From Candidatus Binatia bacterium (lineage in GTDB: Bacteria; Desulfobacterota; Binatia; UBA12015), in NCBI GenBank assembly GCA_036563615.1, contig DATCMB010000009.1:62001-126000 (forward strand): 64,000 nt of DNA, written 5' to 3'. Position 1 is the stretch's first letter; every line of letters starts with the position of its first letter. Shown here in pieces: positions 1-8,105 of this stretch. Under the pieces are notes generated by a model that worked only from the letters and a program-made list of their open reading frames with translations, was not told the DNA's origin and ran no database searches. The translations under genes and the position numbers were made by a program.

Positions 1-1983
1 GGTGACGCAGTCCTTGTCCTCGTGACGGCGGAGACCGCGGCCGAGCTGCTGCAGGAACACGGTCGCGCTCTCGGTCGGCCGCAGCATCAGGATCGTGTCG
101 ACCTCCGGGATGTCGACGCCTTCGTTGAACACGTCGACCGCGAACAGAACGTTCACTTCGCGCTCGCGCAGGCGGCGGATCGCGTCGGCGCGCTCATCGG
201 ACAGATGCTCGCCGGTCACGGCGAGCGCCGGGATGCCGGCCGCCGTGAAGCGCTCGGCCATGAAGCGCGCGTGTGCGACGCCCACGCAGAAGCCCAGCGC
301 CCGCATGCGACGCGGGTTCGCGACGTGGTCGCGCACCGCTCGCAGGACCAGTTGCGCGCGCGCATCGTCGCCCGTCAGCACGCCCTCGAGCTGGACGGGG
401 TCGTAGCCGCGCCGCCACGTGATGCGCGACAGATCGACGTGGTCCGCGATGCCGAAGTACTGGAAGGGGACGAGCAGCGCGCGGTCGATCGCGTCCCAGA
501 GGCGAAGCTCTGCTGCGACGCGATGGTCGAACCAGCGCGTCACGTCCTCGCCGTCGGCGCGCTCGGGTGTCGCGGTCAGCCCGAGGAGCTCCTTCGGACG
601 CAAGCGTCGGAGCAGGCGATCGTAGGTCGGTGCCGCTGCGTGGTGGAACTCGTCGACGATCACGACGTCGAAGGCGTCGGGTGCGAGACGGTCGACGACA
701 CCGGGGCGCGACAGCGACTGGATCGAGGCGAAGACGTGGCGCTCGTTTTCGGGTCGATGGCCTTCGACGTAGAGCGCGCCGAAGCTCGGGTCGCGCAGCG
801 CCATGCGGAACACTGCGCGACTCTGCTTCAGGATCTCGGCACGGTGAGCGACGAAGAGCAGACTTGGCCGATCGAGCTCGCTCCACAGGCGGCGGAAGTC
901 GAGCGCTGCGATCACGGTCTTGCCGGTGCCGGTTGCCGCGACGATCAGGTTGCGATGGCGACCGTGCACACGACGCTCGACGTCGAGCCGCTCGAGGATC
1001 GCTTGCTGGAAGGGGTACGGATGGAGGTCGAGCGTCGGCAGGTAGCCGGCGTCGCCGTCGTCGCTGCCACGTTCGCGTGCCAGGGCGCGCTCGAAGCGCG
1101 TCGCATCGCGGTCTGGTGAGTAGGGCTCGAAGTCCTCGTCGGCCCAGTATGACTCGAACGTCTTTGCGAACTTGTCGAGCACGCGTGGGCTCTCGACGGC
1201 GGAGATCCGCACGTTCCACTCGAGCCCATCGGTGAGCGCGGCAGCGGAAAGATTCGAAGAGCCGATGTAGGCGGTCGAAAAGCCGCTCTCGCGATGGAAG
1301 AGCCACGCCTTGGCGTGCAGGCGCGTCGCACGCGTGTCGTAGGAGACGCGCACCTGCGCGCCGAGCCCGACGAGCTCGTCGAGCGCGCGCCGATCGGTCG
1401 CGCCGAGGTACGTCGTGGTCAGAACGCGCAGCGGACGGCGTCGCACCGTGGTGTGCTCCCGCAGCGCGTCGCGCAGGCGCACGAAGCCCGACCACTTCAC
1501 GAACGAGCACAGGAGATCGATCCGGTCGGCCGACGCGATCTCGCGCTCGAGCTCGTGACCGACGCGGTGCTCGTGCGGCGCGTTGGTCAGCAGGACCGAG
1601 TCCGCGAGCGGGATGCCGGGCCGCTTCGGCGGCGCACCGTCGGACAACGCCGCGCGGCGGACGAGCGCGGTGAGGAGCTTGGGTTGAATCGGCCGCTCGC
1701 GACGGTCCTCGGGCAGCAGGTCCGCGAGCTCCTCCTCGACCACCGCGAGGATGCGCTCGACGAGACGGACCTGTCGCTCGAGACGCGTCTCCTCCGGAAA
1801 GGTGTGCAGTGCCCACTCGAGCAGGCGACGCAGGTGGCGCGCGAGAACCTGATGGCTCGTGGCTGGATCGAGCGGCGCGACGTCGGGATCGAGCTCACCG
1901 TCGCGAGCGACGGCGGCGAGCGCGCGGGCGAGGTCGGCGGTGACGAGCTCTTCGTAGAGGCCGGGGACGAGCTTGCGGAACAC
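1..1983 (-). CDS. Superfamily II DEAD/DEAH-type helicase with N-terminal PLD-like domain (3' end cut by window edge)
   Basis: The frame stays open from the left edge to a GTG at 1983 (661 codons visible); the C-terminus lies outside the window. The N-terminal third carries a phospholipase-D-like segment with HAKAWLF followed by IGSSNLS, typical of PLD/HKD-type nuclease or DNA-binding modules. The helicase core follows, with motif I AATGTGKT, a DEFH motif II, motif III as LTATPER, and the motif VI region QQLGRGLRR near the edge. Proteins with this order are usually ATP-driven DNA helicases linked to repair or defence; that role is inferred. I chose GTG 1983 because it places the GLYEELVT family motif near the start; a TTG at 2019 is the only other start before the upstream stop. 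A long antisense frame over this gene is a codon-bias artefact. Confidence 0.8.
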   Translation of the reverse strand, partial: MFRKLVPGLYEELVTADLARALAAVARDGELDPDVAPLDPATSHQVLARHLRRLLEWALHTFPEETRLERQVRLVERILAVVEEELADLLPEDRRERPIQPKLLTALVRRAALSDGAPPKRPGIPLADSVLLTNAPHEHRVGHELEREIASADRIDLLCSFVKWSGFVRLRDALREHTTVRRRPLRVLTTTYLGATDRRALDELVGLGAQVRVSYDTRATRLHAKAWLFHRESGFSTAYIGSSNLSAAALTDGLEWNVRISAVESPRVLDKFAKTFESYWADEDFEPYSPDRDATRFERALARERGSDDGDAGYLPTLDLHPYPFQQAILERLDVERRVHGRHRNLIVAATGTGKTVIAALDFRRLWSELDRPSLLFVAHRAEILKQSRAVFRMALRDPSFGALYVEGHRPENERHVFASIQSLSRPGVVDRLAPDAFDVVIVDEFHHAAAPTYDRLLRRLRPKELLGLTATPERADGEDVTRWFDHRVAAELRLWDAIDRALLVPFQYFGIADHVDLSRITWRRGYDPVQLEGVLTGDDARAQLVLRAVRDHVANPRRMRALGFCVGVAHARFMAERFTAAGIPALAVTGEHLSDERADAIRRLREREVNVLFAVDVFNEGVDIPEVDTILMLRPTESATVFLQQLGRGLRRHEDKDCVT

Positions 1984-2067
1984 GCGCCGCGTTGTCGGGT
2001 TTGCCGCAGCGGCGGTCAACCTTCGAGGCGCATCATCGCTTCGGCCCCGTGCCCGTCGTCGCTCGAC

Positions 2068-2628
2068 CTACTGCGGGTCGCAGCGCTCCGGCGTGCACGC
2101 GCCCGCGCGCTCGTCGCTGCTTTCCACCGCGTTGCTTTCCTCCGCCGAGCGCGTCGTGCCGACCTCCGACAGCAGCGCTTGCAGCTCCGCGCCGAGCAGC
2201 AGGTCGTCGTGCACGCCGAACACCTGGCGGCGGCGGCGGCCCTGGGCATCGATCAAAACGGTGGTCGGCGTGCCCTGCATGGCGTAGGCGCGCATGGTGC
2301 GCGGGATCGGGTCGCCGTCGGGGCCGGGCGCGTCGACGCCGACCGGGAAGCGGATCTGGTACTCGTGCAGGAACGCGCGCAGCGCGGGCAGCTGCATCGC
2401 CTCGTGGTGCTCGAACACGGTGTGCAGCCCGACGACGACGAGCGGCGCGCCGGCGAACAGGTCCGCGACCCGCTGCGCCTGCGGCAGGCCGCGCGAGACG
2501 CAGCCGGGGCAGAGCATCTGGAACGCGTGCAGCATGACGACGCGGCCGCGCAGCTTCTCGAGCGTGAGCGGCTCGGGCGTGTTGAACCAGGCGATCGTCT
2601 GCCACTCGGGCGCGGGCCGCGGCCGCAT
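2068..2628 (-). CDS. Redoxin / AhpC-TSA-like thioredoxin-fold protein
   Basis: A 186-residue thioredoxin-fold protein. The active-site region reads FQMLCPGCVSRG with a CPGC pair at Cys40 and Cys43, followed by the cis-proline region GTPTTVLID and a final Cys-containing tail. No signal peptide is visible, so it probably acts in the cytoplasm as a peroxidase or thiol-disulfide oxidoreductase. The ATG overlaps the stop codon of the upstream protoglobin gene (TGATG at 2626-2630), so the two are translationally coupled. Pairing a haem globin with a thiol redoxin points to handling of O2, NO or peroxide. The reaction itself cannot be settled from sequence. Confidence 0.82.
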   Translation of the reverse strand: MRPRPAPEWQTIAWFNTPEPLTLEKLRGRVVMLHAFQMLCPGCVSRGLPQAQRVADLFAGAPLVVVGLHTVFEHHEAMQLPALRAFLHEYQIRFPVGVDAPGPDGDPIPRTMRAYAMQGTPTTVLIDAQGRRRRQVFGVHDDLLLGAELQALLSEVGTTRSAEESNAVESSDERAGACTPERCDPQ

Positions 2629-3212
2629 CAGAAATCTCCTTGCTTGACGTACGGCTGGCTCCACAGCGTGACCTGCAGCAGGACCGACTTGAGCCACGCG
2701 GCGTGCATCTTGTCGACATCCTCGGCCGAGTGCCCCTTCTTCGCGAGGAACGGCTTCAGCGTCGCGGTGATCGGGTAGATCAGCGGAACGAGGTAGCGGA
2801 AGGGCACGATGTCGCTCGCCGCGACGCCGTCGGTCGCGTTCTTCTTCGCGCGGTGGTGGCGCAGCGCGATCTCGTGCTGCCAGTCGAGCCACGCCTGATC
2901 GTAGCTCGCGCGTGCGGTGTCGAGGATCCACTGACCGAAGCGCTTGCGCACCGCGGCGAGGTAGTCGCCGATCGGCTCGCCGCTGCGCTCGTCGGCGAAC
3001 GTCGCGACCAAGTGCGGGTGCGAGCCGACGAAGCCGTACCAGACGTCGAGGATGGCCTCGACCTGGTCGGCGAGCACGTCGTGCGACGCGCGCAGCCAGC
3101 GCACGTCCTCGTCGTCGAACGCGACGCTCTTCTTCATGAGCTCGAACTCCTCGAGCGTGACGGGGGAGCGTGCGAGCGTCGCGCTACCGTAGGCGTATCC
3201 GGGGATGCTCAC
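2628..3212 (-). CDS. Protoglobin
   Basis: The 194-residue product has the length and pattern of a single-domain protoglobin, the family relative of globin-coupled sensors. The segment WQHEIALRHH places His119 or His120 where the proximal haem-ligating histidine of the family sits, and the helical start SVTLEEF-like and the C-terminal LWSQPY region also fit. It should bind haem and diatomic gases (O2, CO, NO); the physiological ligand is unknown. Translation starts at GTG 3212 behind a near-perfect AAAGGAGG Shine-Dalgarno. It is the first gene of a coupled pair with the redoxin and lies directly downstream of a same-strand MarR regulator. Confidence 0.85.
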   Translation of the reverse strand: MSIPGYAYGSATLARSPVTLEEFELMKKSVAFDDEDVRWLRASHDVLADQVEAILDVWYGFVGSHPHLVATFADERSGEPIGDYLAAVRKRFGQWILDTARASYDQAWLDWQHEIALRHHRAKKNATDGVAASDIVPFRYLVPLIYPITATLKPFLAKKGHSAEDVDKMHAAWLKSVLLQVTLWSQPYVKQGDF

Positions 3213-3239
3213 GATCGACCTCCTTTGCGTGCTTCGCCG

Positions 3240-3899
3240 TCATCCGGCGTTGACCAGCCTTTCCCAGGACTCGCGTCGCTGCTCCGCCGACGCCTCCTCG
3301 TGCTCGGCGCAGTCGAGCCGTAGATCCGTGCCGCGCATCGGCGCGTCGACCAGCGCGCAGTGGTGCGGTCGCGGTCCCGCGTGGACGTTGGGCCGGAAGT
3401 AGGTGCAGCTCACGCACATGCGGCTCGGCGGGATCTGGCCGTTCTCCTGTAGCGTACGGATCATCTTGACGAGCGCGCCGAACACCGCCTCGCGCTCGCC
3501 CTCGGACAGCGTGCCGACCGCGGCGGCGAGGAACTCGGGCCAGGCCTGCGCGCGCGTCGCGCGCGTGCGGCCGCGTGCGGTGAGCGAGAGCAGGCTCGCG
3601 CGCGGGTGACGCGGATCCGGCTTGCGCGCGATCAGGCCCTTCTCGGCGAGGACGCGCACGGAGTCGCTGATGGTCGGCAGCGTGAGTCCGAGGCGGCGCG
3701 AGAGCTCGGTGGCGCTCTGCGGGCCGTCGGTCGCGAGCGTGGCGAGGATCTGGCCCTGGGTCGGCGACAGGCCCTCGTCGCTCGCCTGCAGCCAGGTCTG
3801 CTGCTTCATCGCGAGCCCGAGCTTGTGCAGCGCGGTGACGATGCGCTGCTCGAGCGGCTGCTGCGCGGCGTCGGGCGGCGGGGCGGGGCGTCGCGGCAT
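3240..3899 (-). CDS. MarR-family regulator with C-terminal four-cysteine extension
   Basis: The 219-residue protein has a MarR winged helix-turn-helix at about residues 45-115 (LSPTQGQILATL, then the recognition region LTLPTISDSVRVL and wing PRHPRASLLSL). Beyond the usual MarR end it carries a tail with Cys162, Cys165, Cys181 and Cys197, the first two as MCVSCTY. Four cysteines in this pattern could hold Zn or an Fe-S cluster; this is inferred. ATG 3899 was chosen because a -10-like hexamer ends 8 bases upstream; an in-frame TTG at 3908 would overlap that hexamer. It lies next to protoglobin and redoxin on the same strand, so redox or NO-responsive control of that pair, plus autoregulation, is plausible. 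Confidence 0.85.
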   Translation of the reverse strand: MPRRPAPPPDAAQQPLEQRIVTALHKLGLAMKQQTWLQASDEGLSPTQGQILATLATDGPQSATELSRRLGLTLPTISDSVRVLAEKGLIARKPDPRHPRASLLSLTARGRTRATRAQAWPEFLAAAVGTLSEGEREAVFGALVKMIRTLQENGQIPPSRMCVSCTYFRPNVHAGPRPHHCALVDAPMRGTDLRLDCAEHEEASAEQRRESWERLVNAG

Positions 3900-3907
3900 G
3901 CGCGACA

Positions 3908-3934
3908 AGTATATTAGGAGTCCGAACTAGTCAA
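3908..3934 (-). promoter_or_regulatory. Candidate promoter and operator of the MarR gene, likely leaderless
   Basis: On the minus strand TTGACT (3934-3929) and TATACT (3913-3908) are separated by 15 bases, and the ATG follows 8 bases after TATACT, so the transcript would start at or next to the start codon. Between the two boxes is the imperfect palindrome TTCGGACTCCTAA (3926-3914), the TTAGGA-type half-site arrangement common for MarR operators. This would let the protein repress itself. The 15-base spacer is short, so the -35 assignment is uncertain. Confidence 0.5.
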
Positions 3935-3951
3935 GCGACCGCGCCGACCGC

Positions 3952-4944
3952 TCACGTGCTTTCGAGGTCGCCGCGGCGGCGACGCCGATCACGACGCCAA
4001 TGCTCGGTCCTCTGCTGCGGCTGGCACGCCGACGTTCGCCCGTTCGCGGAGCGCGAACGCCGAAATCCCACGGATCGTCCCGTGCGCTCGAAGCCGCGCA
4101 CGCCGGCGCCGGCGTCGAGCGCGACGCGGCCGGTGCGCTGGTAGGTGTCGAGCAGCGCGGCGACGCGGGCCCGCCAGGCGCTGGCGCGCGACGACGACGG
4201 CTCGGCCTCGCGCTGCGCGACGACGCCCATCGTCAAGTACTGGTGCGGCGCGCCGCCGCCCGCGGGCGCGGCGTCGCTGAACCACGCGTGCCCTTCGCGA
4301 CGCAACCGCAAGAGCGTGGCAAGCGTCGCGGGTTCGCTCGTGTAGCGGCCGAACGGCACCGGCTCGAGCAGCAGCTCGCGCAGCGCGAAGCCGCGCGCCT
4401 GCAGCCGCGCGATCACCTGCAGCGGATCGCTCAGCGAGCCGAACAGCAGCGCGAGCCCGCGCACCGAGCCCGGCACGCCGTCGACGATCGCATCGAGGAT
4501 CGAGGTGCCACGCGGTCCGCCGTCGACCGCGGAGCCGCGGCCGCCGGGAACGTACGGCGGGTTCGATACCACGAGATCGACGTCGCCGATCGCGAACCGT
4601 CCGCTGACGACGTCGCGCCAGCTCGCGTGGTGTGCGGACACGCGACCGTCGAGCCTGCTGCGAAGGATGTTCGCGTGCGCGCGGGCGACGTTCTCGCGGA
4701 TCAGATCGACGCCGACCACGCGCGCCGCTCCGGCGCGAGCGGCCTCGAGCGTCGGCGTGCCGACGCCGCAGCCGACGTCGAGCACGTGCCGTGCGCCGAG
4801 GTGTCGCACCGCGCGGTAGACGAGCTCGCCGAAGAGCCTGGTTTCGAGAGCGTCGTCGAGCGTCGCGCGAAACGCGTCGGACGTGCGGTCGTCCTCCGGA
4901 GGCGGCGGCTCGAACCTGTCACGCCATCCCACCTGGAACGTCAT
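3952..4944 (-). CDS. Class I SAM-dependent methyltransferase (NPPY type)
   Basis: A 330-residue Rossmann methyltransferase. Motif I VLDVGCGVG is at about residues 54-62, followed by the acidic VVGVDLI strand and the NPPY motif at about 128-131. NPPY is typical of enzymes that methylate amide or amine nitrogens, such as HemK/PrmC-like enzymes. The substrate is unknown. The last ~60 residues are an unusual basic, Arg-rich tail. The ATG overlaps the stop of the upstream diiron oxidase gene (ATGA at 4941-4944), so the pair is translationally coupled and probably acts in one pathway. Confidence 0.82.
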   Translation of the reverse strand: MTFQVGWRDRFEPPPPEDDRTSDAFRATLDDALETRLFGELVYRAVRHLGARHVLDVGCGVGTPTLEAARAGAARVVGVDLIRENVARAHANILRSRLDGRVSAHHASWRDVVSGRFAIGDVDLVVSNPPYVPGGRGSAVDGGPRGTSILDAIVDGVPGSVRGLALLFGSLSDPLQVIARLQARGFALRELLLEPVPFGRYTSEPATLATLLRLRREGHAWFSDAAPAGGGAPHQYLTMGVVAQREAEPSSSRASAWRARVAALLDTYQRTGRVALDAGAGVRGFERTGRSVGFRRSRSANGRTSACQPQQRTEHWRRDRRRRRGDLEST

Positions 4945-6014
4945 GACGGCGCTCCCGCGCGCGTCGCCGCGCGACACTCGCGCGCCGTCGCCGCGCCGGC
5001 GAGTCCTTCCACCAGTCGTTGCTGCTCGTAGCCGAGCAGCAGCTCGTGCCGTCGTTCGGGGAAACGCTCGCACAGTGGCTGCACGACCTGCTCGACCATC
5101 CACGCGCCGTGACGCCGATCCTCGCGGATGTGCAGCGCCCAGTAGTCGTCGTGCCCGTCGGAGAGGCCGAGCCGCGCTGCGGCGCGCGCGTAGCCCTGGA
5201 AGCTCGCCGGCGTCGACACCTCCGTGAAGGTGAAGGCGCCGCAGAAGCGCAGGTAGAGCTGCTTGCGCTCGGCGAGCGTGAACGCGTGGTTGATCGCGCC
5301 GAGCACCTGCCAGGGGACGGAGTCGAGGTACGCCTCGGGCGTTGCGTCCATCCCTTGGTCCTCGAGCATGCGCGCGAAGAACGTCGAGTGCTTCTTCTTC
5401 GGCAGGCCGTTGCCGTACTCCTCGAGAAAGATGCGCGTGAGCGTGCTCTGCACGGGGCTCGGCGCGCCGCCGAGCGCACGCGAGAGCTGGCTCGCCTCGA
5501 CGAGCCCGTTCACCGACGCGATCTCGAGCAGCCGACGGTAGCCGCCGAGGTCGATCTCCTCGGCGAAGAAGCGCTGGTCCGCGGTGTCGGACGGCGTCGC
5601 GTCGCGCTCGGCGCGCGTGCGGATCGCTTCGGGCGGGTCGTCGTCGGCGACCGCGTCCGACGGCACCCGCTGCAGGAGCCAGCGCTGCCACGGCGTTTCG
5701 AGCGCCTCGTGCAGCCGCGCGAGCGTGACGGAATTCTCATTGACGTAGCGCCCGGGGTCGTCGAACCAGTAGAGCTCGAGGCGATTGAGCTCGTAGAGCG
5801 CGCGCTGCACGCAGGCGCGCGCCCGCTCGGTCCGGTCGTCGGCAACGTCGTCTGGAACGGACCACGCGCGCTCGCTCTCGTGCGCGAGATCGCTCTGCAG
5901 GGCGCCGGCGATGCAGGAGTCGCGGCGGGCGCGCACGTCGAGGTCGGGGGTCGAGATCAGCGCGCGGACCCTCTCCGCGGTCTCGGTGACGGCGCTGCGG
6001 TGCTCGATCGACAT
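4941..6014 (-). CDS. Heme-oxygenase-like diiron oxidase (iron-containing redox enzyme family)
   Basis: The 357-residue helical protein carries the ligand pattern of heme-oxygenase-like diiron oxidases: Glu199 (FLEEYGNG), His209 (KKKHSTFF), Glu265, and His295-x3-Asp299-x2-His302 (HIREDRRHG). The spacing resembles that of CADD-type enzymes. Family members oxidise amino acids, fatty acids or amines using O2 and two irons, usually in natural-product or cofactor pathways; the substrate here is unknown. ATG 6014 was chosen over a further upstream start because it has AAAGGA about 6 bases before it. It is coupled to the NPPY methyltransferase by an ATGA overlap, giving an oxidase-methyltransferase pair. 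Confidence 0.8.
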   Translation of the reverse strand: MSIEHRSAVTETAERVRALISTPDLDVRARRDSCIAGALQSDLAHESERAWSVPDDVADDRTERARACVQRALYELNRLELYWFDDPGRYVNENSVTLARLHEALETPWQRWLLQRVPSDAVADDDPPEAIRTRAERDATPSDTADQRFFAEEIDLGGYRRLLEIASVNGLVEASQLSRALGGAPSPVQSTLTRIFLEEYGNGLPKKKHSTFFARMLEDQGMDATPEAYLDSVPWQVLGAINHAFTLAERKQLYLRFCGAFTFTEVSTPASFQGYARAAARLGLSDGHDDYWALHIREDRRHGAWMVEQVVQPLCERFPERRHELLLGYEQQRLVEGLAGAATARECRAATRAGAPS

Positions 6015-6336
6015 TCGAATCCTTTCGCAAGCTGCGCGCTGGGCGCGGCTCTGGCCTTTGCGGTGACGAACCGGATGCAACCGCCGTCCGCTCGGTATGT
6101 CGCTCGACCTGACGATCTCGCCGAGTCGGGCGACTCCCTCGACGTTCGAAAGAACTTCGTCGCGGCGTGTAAGGCTTGCTCTTCTCTGTCGCGAAAACGC
6201 CTGCCCGCTCGCCGGACGACGGCTCGTCGTGGGTTCAGTGCAAGTCGGCGGCCACAGCGGGCGAGCGCCGTGCCCTCATTCGAGGCAGCGACGTTCGAGG
6301 TGGCGCGGTCGCTGAAGAGCGGTCGCGGCCGCGCCA

Positions 6337-6363
6337 TGTCACACCGCACCGCGGCATCTCGTC
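6337..6363 (+). promoter_or_regulatory. ECF41-type promoter upstream of the ECF41 sigma gene
   Basis: TGTCACA (6337-6343) and CGTC (6360-6363) are separated by 16 bases, about 35 bases before the sigma gene. TGTCACA and CGTC are the -35 and -10 words I recall as reported for ECF41 sigma factors. The position supports autoregulation of the ECF41 gene and the overlapping flavodoxin gene. The rest of the 6015-6336 stretch shows no gene or other clear element. Confidence 0.7.
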
Positions 6364-6396
6364 TTCGCGTCGGACGTACTAGAGAAGGAGGCGACG

Positions 6397-7296
6397 ATGA
6401 CGCTGCCGTCAGATCAGCAGGACGCCGCCGCGACGTTCGATCCGCTGCGGCCGATGCTCGTGCGCGTCGCGTACCGCATGCTCGGCTCGGTCGCGGACGC
6501 GGAGGACGTCGTGCAGGAGGCGTTCCTGCGCTGGCTCGACACCGACCGCGCCGCCGTGCGCGAGCCCGAGGCGTTCCTGCGCCGCGTGGTGACGCGGCTC
6601 TGCCTCGACGTGCTGAAGTCCGCGCGCCACCGGCGCGAGACGTACGTCGGGCCGTGGCTGCCCGAGCCGATCGTGCAGGACGTCGACCCTGCGGGGCAGG
6701 GCGAGGTCGAGGACGTGACGCTGCCGCTGCTGCTCGCGCTCGAGCGCCTGTCGCCGCTCGAGCGGGCGGCGTTCCTGCTGCACGACGTCTTCGGCGTCGG
6801 CTTCGAGGAGATCGCGGAGACCATCGGCCGCGACCCCGCCGCATGCCGCCAGCTCGCGAGCCGGGCGCGCGCGCACGTGCGCGCGGCGCGGCCGCGCTTC
6901 GCGGTGTCGCGCGAGCGTGGGCTCGAGATCGCGCAGGCGTTCTTCGCCGCGTCGCGCTCGGGCGACATGGAGCGCCTGCGGACGCTGCTCGCGGCGGACG
7001 TCACCGCGCAGGCGGACGGCGGCGGCCGGATCCCTGCCTCGACGCACACCTTCGTCGGGCGCGACGAGGTGCTGCGGCTGCACGAGACGCTGGCGGCGCT
7101 CTTCGCGGCGCAGCCGTCGCGGCTCGTGCGCTACGGCCTGATCAACGGTCTGCCGGGCTTCGTCTCGATCGAGCAGGGCGACGTCCTGCAGACCACCGCG
7201 TTGCAGGTCGAGGACGGCAAGATCGTCGCGATCTACGTCGTGCGCAATCCCGACAAGCTGCGGCACCTCGGAGGGGATGGTCATGTCGTTCACTGA
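6397..7296 (+). CDS. ECF41-family RNA polymerase sigma factor with SnoaL-like C-terminal domain
   Basis: The 299-residue protein has sigma-70 region 2 (AYRMLGSVADAEDVVQEAF, about residues 25-45) and region 4 (LSPLERAAFLLHDVFGV), then a SnoaL/NTF2-like extension from about residue 170. The linker has the WLPEP motif, and the extension has DGGG and ends near NPDKL, the marks of ECF41. In this group the fused C-terminal domain replaces an anti-sigma factor and tunes sigma activity. The start ATG has a strong GAAGGAGG site. A matching ECF41-type promoter lies just upstream. The 3' end overlaps the flavodoxin gene, making a two-gene unit. Confidence 0.93.
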   Translation: MTLPSDQQDAAATFDPLRPMLVRVAYRMLGSVADAEDVVQEAFLRWLDTDRAAVREPEAFLRRVVTRLCLDVLKSARHRRETYVGPWLPEPIVQDVDPAGQGEVEDVTLPLLLALERLSPLERAAFLLHDVFGVGFEEIAETIGRDPAACRQLASRARAHVRAARPRFAVSRERGLEIAQAFFAASRSGDMERLRTLLAADVTAQADGGGRIPASTHTFVGRDEVLRLHETLAALFAAQPSRLVRYGLINGLPGFVSIEQGDVLQTTALQVEDGKIVAIYVVRNPDKLRHLGGDGHVVH

Positions 7297-7924
7297 GGTG
7301 GCAGGTCTTGCGCGCGACGCGCGCGTGCGGGTCGCGGTGGTCTACCACAGCGGGTTCGGACACACGGCGCGTCAAGCAACGGCGGTCGCGGCCGGCGTCG
7401 AGCAGGTCGCGGGCGCGCGGGCGCTGCTGCTGACCGTCGAGGAGGCGGTCACGCGCTGGGACGACCTCGAGGCCGCCGACGCGATCGTCTTCGGCGCGCC
7501 GACCTACATGGGCGGCCCGTCGGCCGCGTTCCAGGCGTTCGCCGAGGCCACGTCGCGTCCCGTGCTCGCGCGCGGCATGCGCTGGCGCGACAAGGTCGCC
7601 GCGGGCTTCACCAACTCCGGCTCGAGCGCGGGCGACAAGCTCGCGACGCTGGTGCAGATCGCGCTCTTCGCGGCGCAGCACGGGATGCACTGGGTGAGCC
7701 TCGGCGTGGCGCCGACCGGGCGGGCGTCGACGGCGACGGACGACGAGGTGAACCGGCTCGGCTTCTGGCTCGGCGCGGCGGCGCAGTCGAACATCGACCA
7801 GGGTCCGGACGCCGCGCCGCCGGAGGCGGATCTCGAGACCGCGCGGGTGCTCGGCAGGCGGGTGGCGGAGGTGGCGCTGCAGCTCGCGCGCGGGCGGGAG
7901 AGCGAGCGGCGCGCCGTGGCCTGA
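7283..7924 (+). CDS. Flavodoxin-fold NAD(P)H:quinone/FMN oxidoreductase
   Basis: A 213-residue protein of the flavodoxin / WrbA-like family. The N-terminal YHSGFGHTARQA loop should bind the FMN phosphate, GAPTYMGGPSAAFQAF is the second FMN loop, and TNSGSSAGDK the third. It probably reduces quinones or other electrophiles. ATG 7283 was chosen because GGAGGGG lies 6-7 bases ahead; ATG 7277 is directly abutted by that site. It overlaps the end of the ECF41 sigma gene by 14 bases. Redox enzymes are common ECF41 partners, so it is probably the regulon target. Confidence 0.88.
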   Translation: MSFTEVAGLARDARVRVAVVYHSGFGHTARQATAVAAGVEQVAGARALLLTVEEAVTRWDDLEAADAIVFGAPTYMGGPSAAFQAFAEATSRPVLARGMRWRDKVAAGFTNSGSSAGDKLATLVQIALFAAQHGMHWVSLGVAPTGRASTATDDEVNRLGFWLGAAAQSNIDQGPDAAPPEADLETARVLGRRVAEVALQLARGRESERRAVA

Positions 7925-8010
7925 GCGCGCGAACGGACAGGCGAGCGTCGCGCGGTGGCCTGAGCTCGAGAATGGGCAGGTGACGTCGCGCGGTTGCCTG
8001 AGCGACCGAG
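7911..8010 (+). repeat. Three imperfect 38-39 bp tandem repeats over the 3' end of the flavodoxin gene
   Basis: The core GCCTGAGC preceded by CGCG(C/G)(C/G)GT recurs with 39- then 38-base spacing (cores near 7919, 7958 and 7996). The first copy holds the stop codon of the flavodoxin gene, the second and third lie downstream, and each carries a TGA in the same context. It looks like local duplication of the gene end. Confidence 0.6.
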
Positions 8011-8105
8011 CGGCTACGCGGCGTCAGTCAACCGCTGTCTCACGGGCGCTGTACCGTGCGTGTCTCGAGCCGCCGCGTTTGCGGTGGCGGAAAGGAGACA
8101 CGCCG

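Noticed and set aside
22..1119. Long plus-strand open frame opposite the helicase
   Set aside because: It is the antisense of a gene with clear helicase motifs; GC-rich codon bias keeps the frame open.
4024..4045. TGGCACGCCGACGTTCGC as a sigma-54 site
   Set aside because: The TTGC part is missing (TTCGC) and it lies inside the methyltransferase gene.
6080..6105. Minus-strand CGGACGGCGGTTGCA as a sigma-54 site before the diiron oxidase gene
   Set aside because: GG and GC are one base too close; sigma-54 needs strict spacing.
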